Shown: positions 50,301 through 61,909, counted from the first letter of the stretch. The stretch is 64,000 nucleotides of DNA from Thamnidium elegans (GCA_025201345.1 JAIXMG010000007.1:310001-374000), one strand, 5' to 3'. Notes: a model not told the origin generated them from the sequence alone. Numbers and translations: made by a program.

Positions 50301-51045
50301 ATGTCTGAAAAGTATAAGAACTTGAAGGTTAAGGAACTGCAAGGTAAAATTAAATACACTCTTTTTTTTTCTTCCTCGTAGGCTTAAAAATAATTAAACC
50401 CATTTTTGTTGCCGTAGAGTTATTACAAAAGAATGGTCTTTCACATACTGGTAAAAAGGAGGAGTTGATTGATCGTCTTGTTAAACACGATCAACAAACT
50501 GCTGAATTAGCATCTTTAGAAGAAGAGTTTGGTGATTTAGAAGAGTTTGACGATACCAAACTTGCTTTAGAGTAAGTAATTCAAATTTTTAAGAGAAAAA
50601 GGAGGGGGAAAACTAAATCTATTTTTTTTTATATAGCGATATTGAAGATCCACTTGAATCAGTTGATGAGAAAAAGGTAGAGGAAGTTAAACCTGCATCA
50701 GTTATAACTGAAGAGCCAAAGGCAACAGCAACAGCAACAACAACAACGACAACGACAACAAAAGAAGCTGAAGTAAAGCCCAAATCTAATTTTAAATTCA
50801 CACCTATCGTTTTCGATAAGAAACCACAAGCTGACGCTGCAGAAGTAGTAGTAGAAAAGAAGGAAGAAAAGAAGGAAGAGAAAAAGGTAGATAAGCCTAA
50901 ATTACCTGTGACTCCTGCCAAGGTGACAGATGATGCTGAAAGAGCTTTAGAACGTGCAAAGAGATTTGGCATTCAATTAAACGAAACTGCTAAAAAGGAT
51001 ATCCGTGCGCAAAGATTTGGTGTTCCCGTTTCTACCGCACCTACC

Positions 51046-51079
<34 letters not shown>

Positions 51080-51306
51080 ATAAAAAAGACGCTAAGGCAT
51101 CACCTAAGCCTGTTGTTAAGGGTATCGATCCTGAAGTACTCAAAAAACGTGCTGAAAGATTTGGTTTAGCTAAACCTGCCACTACCGCTACCACTGCCAG
51201 TAAAGTACCTACTACACTTGATCCTGCTGAAGAAGAAAAGAAGAGAAAGAGAGCTGAACGTTTCCAACAACAAGCTGAAGCTGCTAAAAAGCTTAAAGCG
51301 GAGTAA
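50301..51306 (+). CDS. THO1: SAP-domain protein, Tho1/SARNP (CIP29)-like, 3 exons, 288 aa
   Basis: Exons 50301-50343, 50418-50571 and 50637-51306 (867 nt). The N-terminal SAP domain, residues about 5-42, reads YKNLKVKELQELLQKNGLSH then TGKKEELIDRLVKHD. Then an acidic/Thr-rich linker and, in the C-terminal half, repeated short motifs of the type RAKRFGI, RAQRFGV, RAERFGL and RAERFQQ. This repeated RxxRFG pattern after a SAP domain is the hallmark of Tho1/SARNP, which binds the DEAD-box helicase Sub2/UAP56 in mRNA export. Poly-Thr runs separate the motifs. The gene ends 74 bp before the start of NTA1 on the same strand. Confidence 0.88.
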
Positions 51307-51380
51307 ATAAATAAAAAGTATAAGGCTGATTTTTTTTTTTTTTTTTGTTTCTCGTCTTTTCTGCACGCATATAAAAAATA

Positions 51381-52526
51381 ATGAAAATAGGTATATATAA
51401 CAGTCAAAATAACAGTAGTTATATATTTTTATTCTTAACAAAAAAAATAAAATAAAATAAAATAAAAAGCTTGTTGTCAGTTTAAACCTACATGGGGCGA
51501 TGTGGAAGGAAATATGGCCATGGTCGACCAAATGTTATCAATGTACGCTTACAAAAAAAAGTTAGAAAAAAGCTGGTCTTTTATTGAAGTTTATTATTTT
51601 TTTTTTTTTATAGTCGTAAGCCCAATGATATTGATTTATTAATATTACCTGAAATGGCCTTTACAGGTACATAACATAAATATCAACTTTTCAGCAATAA
51701 TAATGCATTTTTTATTAATCGATTTCTAAAAAAAAAAAAAGGATATGTATTTAAAAGCTTAGAAGAAATTGAACCTTACCTCGAAGACGCAGAAACAGGA
51801 CCTTCTGTCTTATGGGCAAAAGAAAAAGGTTGTTTATACAATTTAAAGCAAAAAAAAAATAGTTTATTATATTCAATAACTCATTAGTTATTTTATTTAG
51901 CCGTTCAATTGCAGTGTTATGTTGTTGTAGGATATCCAGAAAAGAAAGGTAACACAACAAAATGAAACGTATATCAAGATGGAAACATTAAAGTTTATGT
52001 ACATGTAGGTCAGGTAAACTACAACAGTCTATGCTGTATTGATCCAACCGGTAAACTTGTGTCTACCTATCAAAAGACATTTCTATTTGAAACAGACGAA
52101 AATTGGGCCCAAGAAGGACCTGGATTTGTATCACTAAACATCGATACCTTGGGAAAAGTTGGGTTTGGTATCTGTATGGATATAAACCCGTACCAATTTA
52201 AATCTGATTTTTACGACTGCGAGTTTGCTAATTACCATTTAAAACAAAATACGGAAATCATTATTTGCTGTATGGCTTGGTTAAAGAATAAGGAGGATGA
52301 TGATTGTATGTCCACGATTCGATACTGGGCTACGCGACTATTACCGCTGTACAGTGACGCTGAAGAAGGTAGACATACTATTTTTGCTGCTTGTAATAGA
52401 ATAGGTCTAGAAAGAGGAAGTGATTTTGGCGGTGCAAGTTGTATATTAGATATATCAAATGAGAATATAACCATTTTGGATTATATGAAGCGCGATATAG
52501 GTGTAATGATAGTAGAAACAGAATAA
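51381..52526 (+). CDS. NTA1: protein N-terminal amidase (Nta1-like, nitrilase superfamily), 6 exons, 262 aa
   Basis: Deamidates N-terminal Asn/Gln to Asp/Glu at the first step of the Arg/N-degron pathway. Exons 51381-51390, 51470-51542, 51614-51666, 51742-51828, 51901-51948 and 52009-52526 (789 nt). The first coding exon is just 10 nt (ATGAAAATAG); splicing gives MKIACCQFKPTWGDVEGN, the usual nitrilase-fold start. Catalytic triad: Glu in LLILPEMAFTGY, Lys in STYQKTFLFETDE, and Cys in GFGICMDINPYQF (the DxNPY after Cys is typical of Nta1). It also has SLCCIDPTGKL and FGGASCILD. About 200 residues shorter than the yeast enzyme. The assembled phases all match. Confidence 0.85.
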
Positions 52527-52578
52527 AAAAAAACAATACTTTCTCTTTTTTTTTTATTTGTAAAATATATACGTATAC

Positions 52579-54210
52579 TTATTGATAAAAGTCTGTATCT
52601 TTAACAGCGTTTTCATCTTCTTTATAAATCTTAATAGTTTTATCTGCTTCACCAGTAATTAAACGAGAACCAGTCTTATCAAAAGTAGCACAGAATACAC
52701 CTGCTTCTGCATCAAGAGAACCAGGTTGAACAATAGTATCCATAGATTGAAAGTTATGACCTGATCTCCAATCATTGAAACTTAAAGAACCATCATCACC
52801 ACCTGAAAAGATAACACCGTCTTGGTTGACTGCTAATGCATTAATAATAGCCTTCTTTCGATCATAGTTTTGCATAAATGCACCTTCGGGACATTTCCAA
52901 CCCTTTACAGAATCAGCACTACCACTAACAAAACCAAATTCTGTAGGATGAAGTGCGAGTGCACGAACACTCTTTTTATGATGAGTTAAAACACCCATAG
53001 TTTTACCAGCTGCTAAATCCCATAATCGAATTGTGTTATCCATTGAACCAGTAATGACTTGAGGATCAGCTTCTTGACATTTAACAGAAGAGACGGTACT
53101 GCTGTGACCAGTAAGAACATGTACAGCTTGCTTTGTTCTCATATCCCAAACTCGAGCAGTAGCATCACGTCCAGAAGTAACAAGTACGTCTAATGTAGGA
53201 TGTAAACTCAGTGAATAAACACCGGATAAATGACCGTGATAATGACGAATGACTTTGTTTTGTTCTAAATCCCAACACTTGACCATTTTATCTTCACCGC
53301 AAGAAAATAAATAAGGATGCCTTGGTGATACCTCTAATCCACGTACTGTGGCAATATGACCTGTTAAAGATAATTTCAATGTACCGGATGCCATGTCCCA
53401 AATCTTGATTGTACGATCACCAGCACCAGTGGCAAACCATTTATTTCCGGGCTCGACTGTCACTGCACGTACCCAACCTAAATGACCACTAATAACACGC
53501 ATCAACTTCCAAGGTGCGTGCCAGACGGGGCGAATTGTTTTGGCGCGTGCGCGACGTACAAGTGATCCACTGCCTGCTAACGTATCTCCAAAAATATCTG
53601 AAGAAAATTGATCTTTTCCGCGAAGAGCGACAACACCTTCATTCTGGGTTCTACGTTTTTTTTTAAAAAGAAAAAAAAAAGAGCACGTATAAGAAATTTA
53701 AGATTATATCCATGTATATATAAAAAAGTGAATTATAAAAAATACATTACAATGCAGATTTATCAGGTATAGATTCAATCAACTTAGAAACAGCTGTTTT
53801 ATCCTCTGAATCGTCAACTTCTTCTAAAGTGGTCGTTTTTGCTTTAAGACGTGCTTTCATGGCTTCCTTTTGTTGCTTGATCAAAGCTTCGGGAAGTGTA
53901 CGAAGATCGTCATACTCATCGTGAATTTTGCTGGTTAATTTAACACGCTGACTAAAGAAAAAAGCAAGTACTTTGTTAAAAGATGATGTCGCTTCAAATC
54001 TAATATATATATATATGTATATAAAAAAAAAACTTACCTTTCTTGTTCATCCATAGCAGCTTGACTATAAGCAGTTGAAAACATGACTCGAGTCTTCTTT
54101 GCTGAATTAGATAACATGGCATCCATATTATCAATAGTTGTATCTGGTACAGCTGTATTCGATTCCATTACAACATCCTCTGCCGGTGCTGATCGTTTTT
54201 CTGCAACCAT
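52579..54210 (-). CDS. PRP46: splicing factor Prp46/PLRG1 (WD40, Prp19-associated), 3 exons, 481 aa
   Basis: Exons 54210-54038, 53951-53751 and 53650-52579 on the minus strand (1446 nt). The N-terminal third is helical and charged; then [20 protein letters not shown] directly precedes the propeller, a signature of PLRG1/PRL1. Seven WD repeats follow: [11 protein letters not shown]...[16 protein letters not shown]...[16 protein letters not shown]...[16 protein letters not shown]...[16 protein letters not shown]...[15 protein letters not shown]...NDWRSG and [20 protein letters not shown]. Component of the Prp19/NTC complex required for catalytic activation of the spliceosome. Converges on NTA1, with 52 bp between stop codons. 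Confidence 0.95.
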
Positions 54211-54795
54211 TTTTTTTTGGCTTATAAAAAATAAAATGAAAGTGCAACAAAAAAGTCTAAAAAAATATTTTATTTCAGATGCGTCGTCACCCTTCAAGTG
54301 TGTTTAAAAGACCGCGTTCAGATCGTATCCACAAAGCAATGCTCATTTTGAAGGAGGGGAATGTTTAACTGTAGATAACGGGTATATTAACCTTTCGAAC
54401 ATCACGATCGTCCAAAATGAGAAATATACTTTTCCAAAAATATTTTGGCCAAGAAAATGGACCATAGCTTGACTATGTCGAATTATTCTCAAGATTTTTA
54501 ATACCTTTTTTAAAAGAGAATCGCTTTACATTTGATCCATTTTGGACAACATGAAGCACACAAAGATAATTGAAAGAGTTATCTATTCTAGATTGTTCAC
54601 TCTATATTATTCTCAGGAATAACGGTGGCTTTAGATGTATTTTTAAGAGAATAATTACTAATTGGTCATATATATGCCAAAAAAAAAAAAAAAACGTCGA
54701 AGCATATTAAAAAGGATTTGTGGAAAAATGCACTGGCTACTCTAACCACAGAATTTTTCTTTTTTTAAGATAACTAAACAGATAGAAGAAATACA

Positions 54796-54832
54796 CCCTT
54801 AAATCGAACTACCTTAAGTAGAGCCGCCACTG
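54796..54832. repeat. solo or degenerate end of a Tc1/mariner-type MITE
   Basis: The segment ending GAGCCGCCACTG (54821-54832), followed by TA, closely matches the right end of the element at 55206-55361, including the subterminal ACCCTTAAATCG (54794-54805). A matching left end is not clear; a diverged candidate lies near 54618-54650. Confidence 0.45.
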
Positions 54833-55205
54833 TAATAGTGTGATAGCTTATTTATAGTTCTATATTGAAAATTAACTTCTGTATAAAAGAAGCATCTCGT
54901 CTTTCTTTCAGTCCTTAGTAAGGTTTTTAACTACTTTTCGCTGATCTACATACTTTCCAGCACTTTTTAGACTCGTTCATATATAAAAAACTCTTGGTGA
55001 AACAGTAAATGAATGGATTTCTATCATGTATTATCGTTATGGCAGATACTTCTTTATCTTCATTAGATTCATTATTTGTGAATAGACTCTCTTCTAATAG
55101 CTGTAAGTTATTTACACGCTCAGAAAAAAAAGTGTAACTGCTCTAAGACGAACTGGATAAGTTCGTATTAACATTGGAAAAGAATAATTAAAGAAAAAAG
55201 AGATA

Positions 55206-55361
55206 CAGTAGCGGTTCTATTTAAGGGTAGCCGAAATTCTCAGGAAATCCACCCTTAAATCGATTATTAGCAATACTAGTGGTGTTAAAGCGGGGGACGG
55301 AAGACGGTGTCTTGGAGAAATCTACCCTTAAATCAAACACCCTTAAATAGAGCCACTACTG
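55206..55361. mobile_element. 156-bp MITE with mariner-like terminal inverted repeats
   Basis: Terminal inverted repeats of about 23 bp: the left end, CAGTAGCGGTTCTATTTAAG, and the right end (55339-55361) differ at only two positions. Both ends are flanked by TA (55204-55205 and 55362-55363), the target-site duplication of the Tc1/mariner superfamily, and CAGT is a usual mariner terminus. An inner copy of ACCCTTAAATCG lies at 55251-55262. There is no coding capacity, so movement would need a transposase from elsewhere. Confidence 0.7.
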
Positions 55362-56265
55362 TAGAAAGAAATAGAAAGAGATTAGTCGTGATAAAAAAGG
55401 GTATATTTAATTTACTCATGTGATCTATTTACTACTATATGTTTCATGTATGCTAGCTAATCATTTCCATTGTAACAAGCAATCGTTTGCTTATTTTTCG
55501 TAAGCTTGATAGAATATATTAATTAGGGTCTCTTGTTTTCTGTTATTATAGCTATCAACTACGACTTCTGTCTTAATGCTATTATCAATGGTTAAAATTT
55601 TATGTCCTAGCAAAGTTGTTATGATCTAATAAGTATAAATAAGGAAAATTGGTAATTGCAGTAATGGAAGCTCTTTTTTTCTCCATAAGAATATTTCCTT
55701 GTCCAAACTTGACTGAAAATACGACACAGACACTTTTAGTAAATACGAGACAGACTCATGCAAATAATCCTCCTTGGAAAGACAAGTAATAAGAACTAGA
55801 AACACATTTGTTTTACAGGGAATTGAACCATAAAAAAAAACAACCAAGCTAAAACAGTAATTTTTTTTACCGAACAGTTTTCGGGCTTAGATACGCCAAG
55901 AATCACAGTAGGAAATATTTGTTTTTGCTTAAAACTCTTTTGGTTACTTGCCGATTGTTTTTGGAAATGTAAACATGTTTAGCAAAAAAAGAAACTTTAA
56001 ATTAAACTCCTACATACGCTCCAAAAACCCGTCTTGGCAGTAAACACAAGAAAAATAAAATAAAAAAAACGTGGACAATCCATTTGTGGGTAAGTCAAAA
56101 GTGAATATCTTGATTTTTTATTATTATTAAAGTAAGAAAGAAAGAAAGAAAGTTATTAATTAATTATGAAAAAAAAAAGAAGGGTAGAAGAGAGGGGGTT
56201 TTTTTTTTCTTGAATGTCAAATTATTAAATGATGTACAAAAAACAAAAGAGAATTAATAGGGGAA

Positions 56266-57062
56266 TTAAAGAATCACACAACAAGAATCCTTGTCTGGAC
56301 TACTTGATTGTTGTTGCTTGGCTTTTCTATCTCTGATTTGTCTCATTAACATTGTATAAACTTCTTCTACATTTTGTCTTGTTTTGGCTGAAGTTTCAAC
56401 ATAAGGACAACGCCATTCACCTGCTAAAGATTGAGCTTCTGTTGCGGGTACTTTACGTAAATGTGCTAAATCCACCTTGTTACCTACAAGAATAAAGGGG
56501 ATCTTGTGCTTGTTTAGTATCTACTTTTTATTACTATTACTATTATTTTAAATCGTTCTAATTACCGTTTCATCATCCAATACTCTCAAGATTTGATCAC
56601 GGAATTCTTGAGTATGTTCGAGAGATTCTTGTTCACAAACAGAGAATACACAAAGAAACCCTTCGCCGGATCTATAATAATTATCACGAATCTAATAATA
56701 GATGGTATCATTAAAAAACCAAAAAAAAAAGGGGAGGGGATTGTATTGTAGCAAGTGGGGGTATTGTATCTTACAGCTGCATATTCTTCTTGTCCTGCCG
56801 TATCCAAGATATCGATTTGACATTCTTGTCCGTCTAAAACAACCTTCTTACGGTAAGCTAAGTAATAAAAATAAAGTCAGTTTTTTATGGTAACCAATTA
56901 ATTACAGTTGGTATAGTTACAGTCAGCTTTAGTGGGATCGTATTCTTCGACAAAATCACCATACATGTATTGTAAGGTAAGTGCAGATTTACCTACACCA
57001 CCAGATCCAACCATAATGATTTTGTGAAGAGGAAGTGATTGCTTTGCTTTTGCTTTGGCCAT
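56266..57062 (-). CDS. RAL: Ral-type small GTPase, 4 exons, 195 aa
   Basis: Exons 57062-56921, 56857-56775, 56691-56566 and 56502-56266 on the minus strand (588 nt). P-loop [16 protein letters not shown] (residues 19-34). The effector region [14 protein letters not shown] has the Ral-specific Lys-Ala-Asp where Ras has Ile-Glu-Asp. Then [41 protein letters not shown] and [14 protein letters not shown]. The C-terminus is CCVIL, a CAAX box ending in Leu that predicts geranylgeranylation. The last acceptor could alternatively be 6 or 18 nt upstream; the choice made equals animal Ral in length. In animals Ral binds the exocyst (Sec5/Exo84). Dikarya generally lack it. Confidence 0.9.
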
Positions 57063-57267
57063 TTCAAATTATATGTATATTTTTATAAATTAAAAAAAAA
57101 GTAGAGAGAAAGAAGAAAGAGAAAAAAAAACAAAATACGGAGAATGAAAGAAGATAATTAAATTGAAATACAGTTTTGAGTTCCAATTGGGACGATTTTT
57201 ATTTTTTACATAATGATTGAATGCAACGTTACTTTATAAGGCATGAAAAATGAAACCGTTTTACGCT

Positions 57268-58475
57268 TATTCATAATCGTCTTCATAAGTGCCTTCATCT
57301 TTATATTCAACTTCTCCCTCGCATTTACCCTCAGGCGTTTTTCTTTTATTGGCTCTTTTTGGTGTAAAAAAAAGGAGTGATTATTTGCCTAAGTGAACGA
57401 GGTGGGCTATAAACGATCTTATGGCAAGTAGACATATCAGCTACCATATATTTTTATTGCTTTTCAAAAGCTGCTAGTATTACCTATTTCTTTACTAATT
57501 TTAATTTTCTTATCCTTCCATCCCGTAAAGCCGTTTCAACGTCGCCCAATTCTAATAAAAAATTCGGTATACGTAACGAATGGATTTGATGTGCAACCAT
57601 CACACCTTGCACCATGTATACAATTCGTAACCGATAGAAAGCTTTTTCTTGTTGCTACTCTGAACATTGTATGCTACTGCAGTATTTATTAATTCTAATA
57701 TTCTTACTCTATTGTTGGTTATAAACTGTGGAATCAGTAAATTTTTAAATTCTGTTGAGCGAACTTCAATAACAGTGTCATTGTATTTAGTTTCTAATAA
57801 AATACCTATACGTCTTCCGTAGTCTACCTTACCTTCATTTAGTGATGTTCTGGGCTCAACTTCTGAAGGAGTCAATCGTATATTACAATTTCATTTTCAT
57901 CTTTAAACATAATGTCAAGTACATGTTTTCAGGGCTATTACCTGTTTTCTTGTCAGTTTCTTTTTCCCATAATTTAAAATTGAATACAGTTTGCTGTATA
58001 ATACGTAATTTCCAGAGGTTTTATCTGATCCAACAATTTTATTATTATTAAGGTATTGTAGCATAACATTTACATTTTTATCGAACGTTGATAGTACATG
58101 ATAAAGATAACTTCGACAACTCTTGCCCCTCATGGTTTAACTTTGGCAGGCTTACCAACTTCGCCGCCATTTTTAAAAGATTAGAAGACAATCCGTCATT
58201 TGCAATTTTAAAGACTTTGTCAGTCGGTACAATTCCTTCAAGAATTCTTAAGAACTCCTTTTTTTTTTTTTTTTTTTTGTTAAGGAATGAAATTAAATAA
58301 ACGTATGACCAATATTCTGCTCCTCCTCTTTTTCTTGTTCATCAATGTACTTTTGTTCGATACTGTCTTCTTTGTTATTAGAATCGAACCTCGTAAATTT
58401 TTTGAGACGGCTTGAGGCAGAATTGAAGTACGTTCCAAGAGCACTGATTGATTCCAATCGAAATTTTAATCAACA
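57268..58475 (-). pseudogene. decayed multi-exon gene of an unidentified (possibly Mucorales-expanded) family
   Basis: A series of minus-strand blocks read convincingly as protein. 58455-58300: ALGTYFNSASSRLKKFTRFD ... EQEKEEEQNIGHTF. 58262-58095: EFLRILEGIVPTDKVFKIA ... KLNHEGQELSKLS. 58133-57940: DKNVNVMLQYLNNNKIVGSD. 57875-57615: VDYGRRIGILLETKYND ... STEFKNLLIPQFITNNRV. 57608-57490: VAHQIHSLRIPNFLLELGDV. 57365-57268: KRKTPEGKCEGEVEYKDEG, ending in TAA. They need at least one frameshift (near 57612) and another around 58095 to connect. The order of blocks suggests one gene of about 350 residues. I do not recognise the function. The acidic end and overall style recall a family repeated many times in Mucorales genomes. 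Confidence 0.45.
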
Positions 58476-59796
58476 ACACTAAGAGCTTTTATATGTATTT
58501 CTCGTGAATACTTTGAAACTTTATAGGATAGGAAGTCTTTTAAAAAAGAAAAATCTTGATATGCGTGCTATTTACATGCTCAGAAAAAGAAAGTACGGCG
58601 TATTACTTTTTACATACCTTTATAAAACGCTAAAAATTAGGTGTATATCTATACCATATTATATATCGCAAGCAAACCACTGGTTCATGAGAGTAGAAGA
58701 CCTCGGCTTCGCCCTTGGTGAAACCTATTGGTTCATATGTCGGACTATCTGCCTTAAGACAGTAATTGATGTATGGTGAATCTGTATTACACTGAAAGTC
58801 TATGATTAAAAATATGTTATTCCTTTTAAAAAAATAATTAGTAACATAGCTTGTAATGGCAAAAGCGATGAGTTTAATACATTAAAAATGCATCGCAGCT
58901 TGGTAAGACCTCTGCTTATAATCGCACCAATGTACATAACATAAAAGCAATAGACAGTACCAGTATCTGCATATTTTTATTTTATTAAAAAAAAATCGTT
59001 TGGAGTTAAACTAACGTAGATAAAATAATAACTACTATTACCGTAGAAGCGAATAAAGCTGGAATTTTTATTTGTTCTTTCTGCTCTTCTCGTCTTCGTG
59101 GATTTGCAAGTTTTCAGAACCACTTGTCATGGCAACACTCATCAGAATCAAAGCTTCAAAAAATTGATAATAAATGTAATATTGAACAATTTTCCTTTGA
59201 AGATGGATGTTCTAATGTATTACAAGTAACAAATGAAGAAACTATCTGCTGATACCACGCCAATACTTTTCAGCCATAGCTAAATTAGAAACCAGAAAGT
59301 ATGGATTTGATCACATAGTCAAGTAAGCCTACTTTACAATTGTAATACTCAAATAACTAGGTTATGTAGCATACATGAGAAGAAAGTTCAATGTTGGTAT
59401 CAACGAGGAATCACTTTTTTGATACCTCGTCGTTACTGTTACAGAAATGAAACTAAAAAGCAGAAATGTGAAGGGTTAGCAACATACCGTGTCTTCTTAC
59501 CAGCTAAGCTTGTAATTAAACAGCAAGGAAATAATGTTACGGGCAACAGCACGTTTTTTCCGCTTTTTATAAGCAGTTTGTCTCAGAATGCTCTCTCTCT
59601 CTGAGGACAACTTGAGAACAGCCTAAAATATCTCAGTGGACTTTTTCTTCCTATTATTATTATTATTATTATTTTTATCTTGCCCTTAGGAGTGTTCTTA
59701 TCATTATTAAATTTTTATAACTGATTCGTACAATATGGATACATGTTCATTGTTAAAGACAAAAAAAAAGATACACAATAATATAATAAAGTAATT
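58476..59796. other. region with a possible zinc-finger coding fragment
   Basis: No intact gene. A plus-strand stretch at about 59070-59250 reads FICSFCSSRLRGFASFQNHL followed by SWQHSS, a C2H2-like finger pattern, and meets a stop (TGA) at 59249-59251. It may be the 5' remnant of a transposon gene. Other frames here look random. Confidence 0.3.
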
Positions 59797-60032
59797 TAAT
59801 CAATTATCTCACTACCCACCAATGCTGAACAATCAAAAAGACCAGAAATTTAGCTGTGACTCTAATATTTATACTCTTCGAATGGAGTCTCCATTATTTT
59901 ATTATATTTTCCTTTTCCTTTTAATTTTATATTTTATACTTATTTTTTTTTCTCTTTCTTCACATTTACATACTTCTTCAAAAACCCAAATCTCACTTTC
60001 ATATAAAATAACTATCCCTTTTCAAGGTTAAT
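59797..60032 (+). repeat. direct repeat, copy A (about 236 bp)
   Basis: Shares most of its length with 63541-63756, e.g. ACTACCCACCAATGCTGAAC, TTTAGCTGTG, ATGGAGTCT and AACCCAAATCTCACTTT in the same order, with scattered substitutions and a variable T/C-rich middle. It lacks TG...CA ends, so an LTR is not supported. It may be the non-coding end of a dispersed mobile element. Confidence 0.7.
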
Positions 60033-60289
60033 TTTTATGTGTTAAATCAAAGTATTTCTCCACAGTTTACCTTCAGCTGCATAAACGATGTCAGACCTTG
60101 TATCATCCGCTCACTCATTTGAGGTTACAGCATAACTGTTTGCTGGAATGTCTGTACCTATAATATATTATACGTATTAAAAGCTAGCGCATTTATAATA
60201 GACAAGTATACTACCTAATAATGATTGCACAACCAAGTTCATAACCGTGGGATCATTGAATAGCATCTTGCTCATTAAATCAGAACCAG

Positions 60290-60690
60290 GCCTTAGGTTC
60301 AAACGTGTTTCGTAAATGGTTATTAAGTTGCGACTTTGATATAGTAAAGTCTTCAAATCGCTCAGTCAAATTATTTATTATGTCGTCTGAATATAACAGG
60401 AGGTCATTATCCACAGTCATTTTACTAAAATCCCACAGCCAAGTAGCTCGTTATGCTCGGTTGTAAATGAGCTTTTCGGACCACTGTTTTGTTCAGACTT
60501 TTTATACATAACCTCTTCTGTCCCTTCAGTAATACTTCCACCATCTTAACGCAGTGCAGTAATTAATATTTAAGTCTCTTGCAACCTTGAGGATTTTCGA
60601 GCATACGGTCTATAAACGTTTCTCTGGTGAAGTCGTTGTAATTGTTGTATAACTTCACTGATGGCTTTAACTTACCAGGTTTCGACTGCT
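60290..60690 (-). pseudogene. degenerate Tc1/mariner (IS630-type) transposase N-terminal part
   Basis: Minus-strand frames, broken by stops and shifts, read KLKPSVKLYNNYNDFTRETF then IDRMLENPQGCKRLKY (60690-60573), DLNINYCTALRWWKYY, then EEVMYKKSEQNSGPKSSFTT, and finally LLYSDDIINNLTERFEDFTI followed by SKSQLNNHLRNTF (to about 60300). This is the two-part helix-turn-helix region of the Tc1/mariner/IS630-like transposases common in Mucorales. The DDE catalytic domain is not visible downstream. At least three lesions separate the blocks. No TIRs were identified, though the MITE at 55206 has mariner-type ends. Confidence 0.55.
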
Positions 60691-61505
60691 TTTTAAGTGG
60701 GAACCCTTCAGCATTTTATTTGGGGGGGGCCTTAACGCTCAAGTAAGTTTGTCGACTAGTTATTGTTTCAAGAACTAGGTTGGGATCACGAATATGTTAA
60801 AACATCCTCCATCAGATCGTAAACTTTTTCTTTTTCATTAAAAATGTTTCCCTGTCCATCTTCATAAAAAAAAAGTATTCATTATTATGTTATATTTTAT
60901 TAGAAAGAAAGAGGGACAAAACCAGGTATAGAAGATATGCGACAATTAGTGGTATATTGTTATAAAACTCGTTAAAATCCTAAAATAAGATGGTTTTTAA
61001 TAATTTAAAAAAGGATAGTTATTTATATGAAAGTGAGATTTGAATTCAATGACAGTTGAATTGATTGTGTTAAAGATAACCGCTTATAGATTATTGGCAT
61101 AAATAATCTGTGCCTGACGTTTGTGTAAAAGGGAAAATAGTGGTTTTCCTGCTGCACGACAAATAAATAAGTACTTTAATTATTACACAGGTAAATAATT
61201 AAGTTTGTCAAATAAAATCCAAAGTAGACCTTGAATAGTAATCAAAAGGTTAGATATATAGCTGGTTATATCAACCAGCTTCACTGTAACTAGGCAACAC
61301 TACAAAAAAAGGTCACACAAAAAATGCCACACGTCACACAAATGTGGCAACGAATCACGGGTATAAATTGACCCGTTTTTTTTTCCTTTTTTGTTTTTTT
61401 TCTCTTTTTTTTTTTCTTCACAACTACAAAAGGTAACTGGCCAGATATTTACTAACTATTATTACAGTTTTTGGGACTCTGATCAAGTCTTTTTTCTGTA
61501 ATAGT

Positions 61506-61747
61506 AGTGCTTATGGTACCATTTGCGCCTTGTAATCTTTTTTTTTGTGTGTTTACAGTTTAACTCATCCGTGGTGGTTTTTTTCCGGAGAGGCAGGTTG
61601 TGGGTTTACATCCCCATTCCGCTTTCTCTTACCGCGGGTGGGGATGTAAATTCACAAGTTGTCTCTTTTGGAAAAAAGCCCTGCAGATGGGTCAAATCTG
61701 TAAACCCCCAAAAAAAATTGCATGGCGCAAATGGTACCATAAGCACT
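61506..61747. mobile_element. 242-bp foldback (hairpin) element
   Basis: The outer 24 bp (61506-61529 and 61724-61747) are perfect reverse complements. Inside, the similarity continues almost to the centre: TTTACAG blocks, then GGGTTTACATCCCC (61611-61624) against GGGGATGTAAATTC (61641-61654), with a loop of about 16 bp. The whole element is therefore one long imperfect palindrome with arms of about 110 bp. There is no coding potential. It is best read as a foldback MITE; its transcript would form a long hairpin. The target-site duplication is not clear. Confidence 0.8.
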
Positions 61748-61909
61748 GGCTGGTAGAAAGTTGGAGTGATACGAGGAGAGAAGGAAAGTATCATAAAAAC
61801 ATTCTGCTGCAAATAAAAAAGAGTTGATTTCTAACTTTTTCTTATTTAGCAACCCAACCCAAAGGGCCAAAAAAAAAAAAAAAAAAAAAACGAAAAAAAA
61901 GCTATAAAT

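Larger units (their letters stand above)
54211..56265. other. gene-free region containing MITE-like repeats
   Basis: 2 kb with no supported gene. It holds the repeat elements listed at 54796-54832 and 55206-55361, which share the subterminal motif ACCCTTAAAT. Confidence 0.5.
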
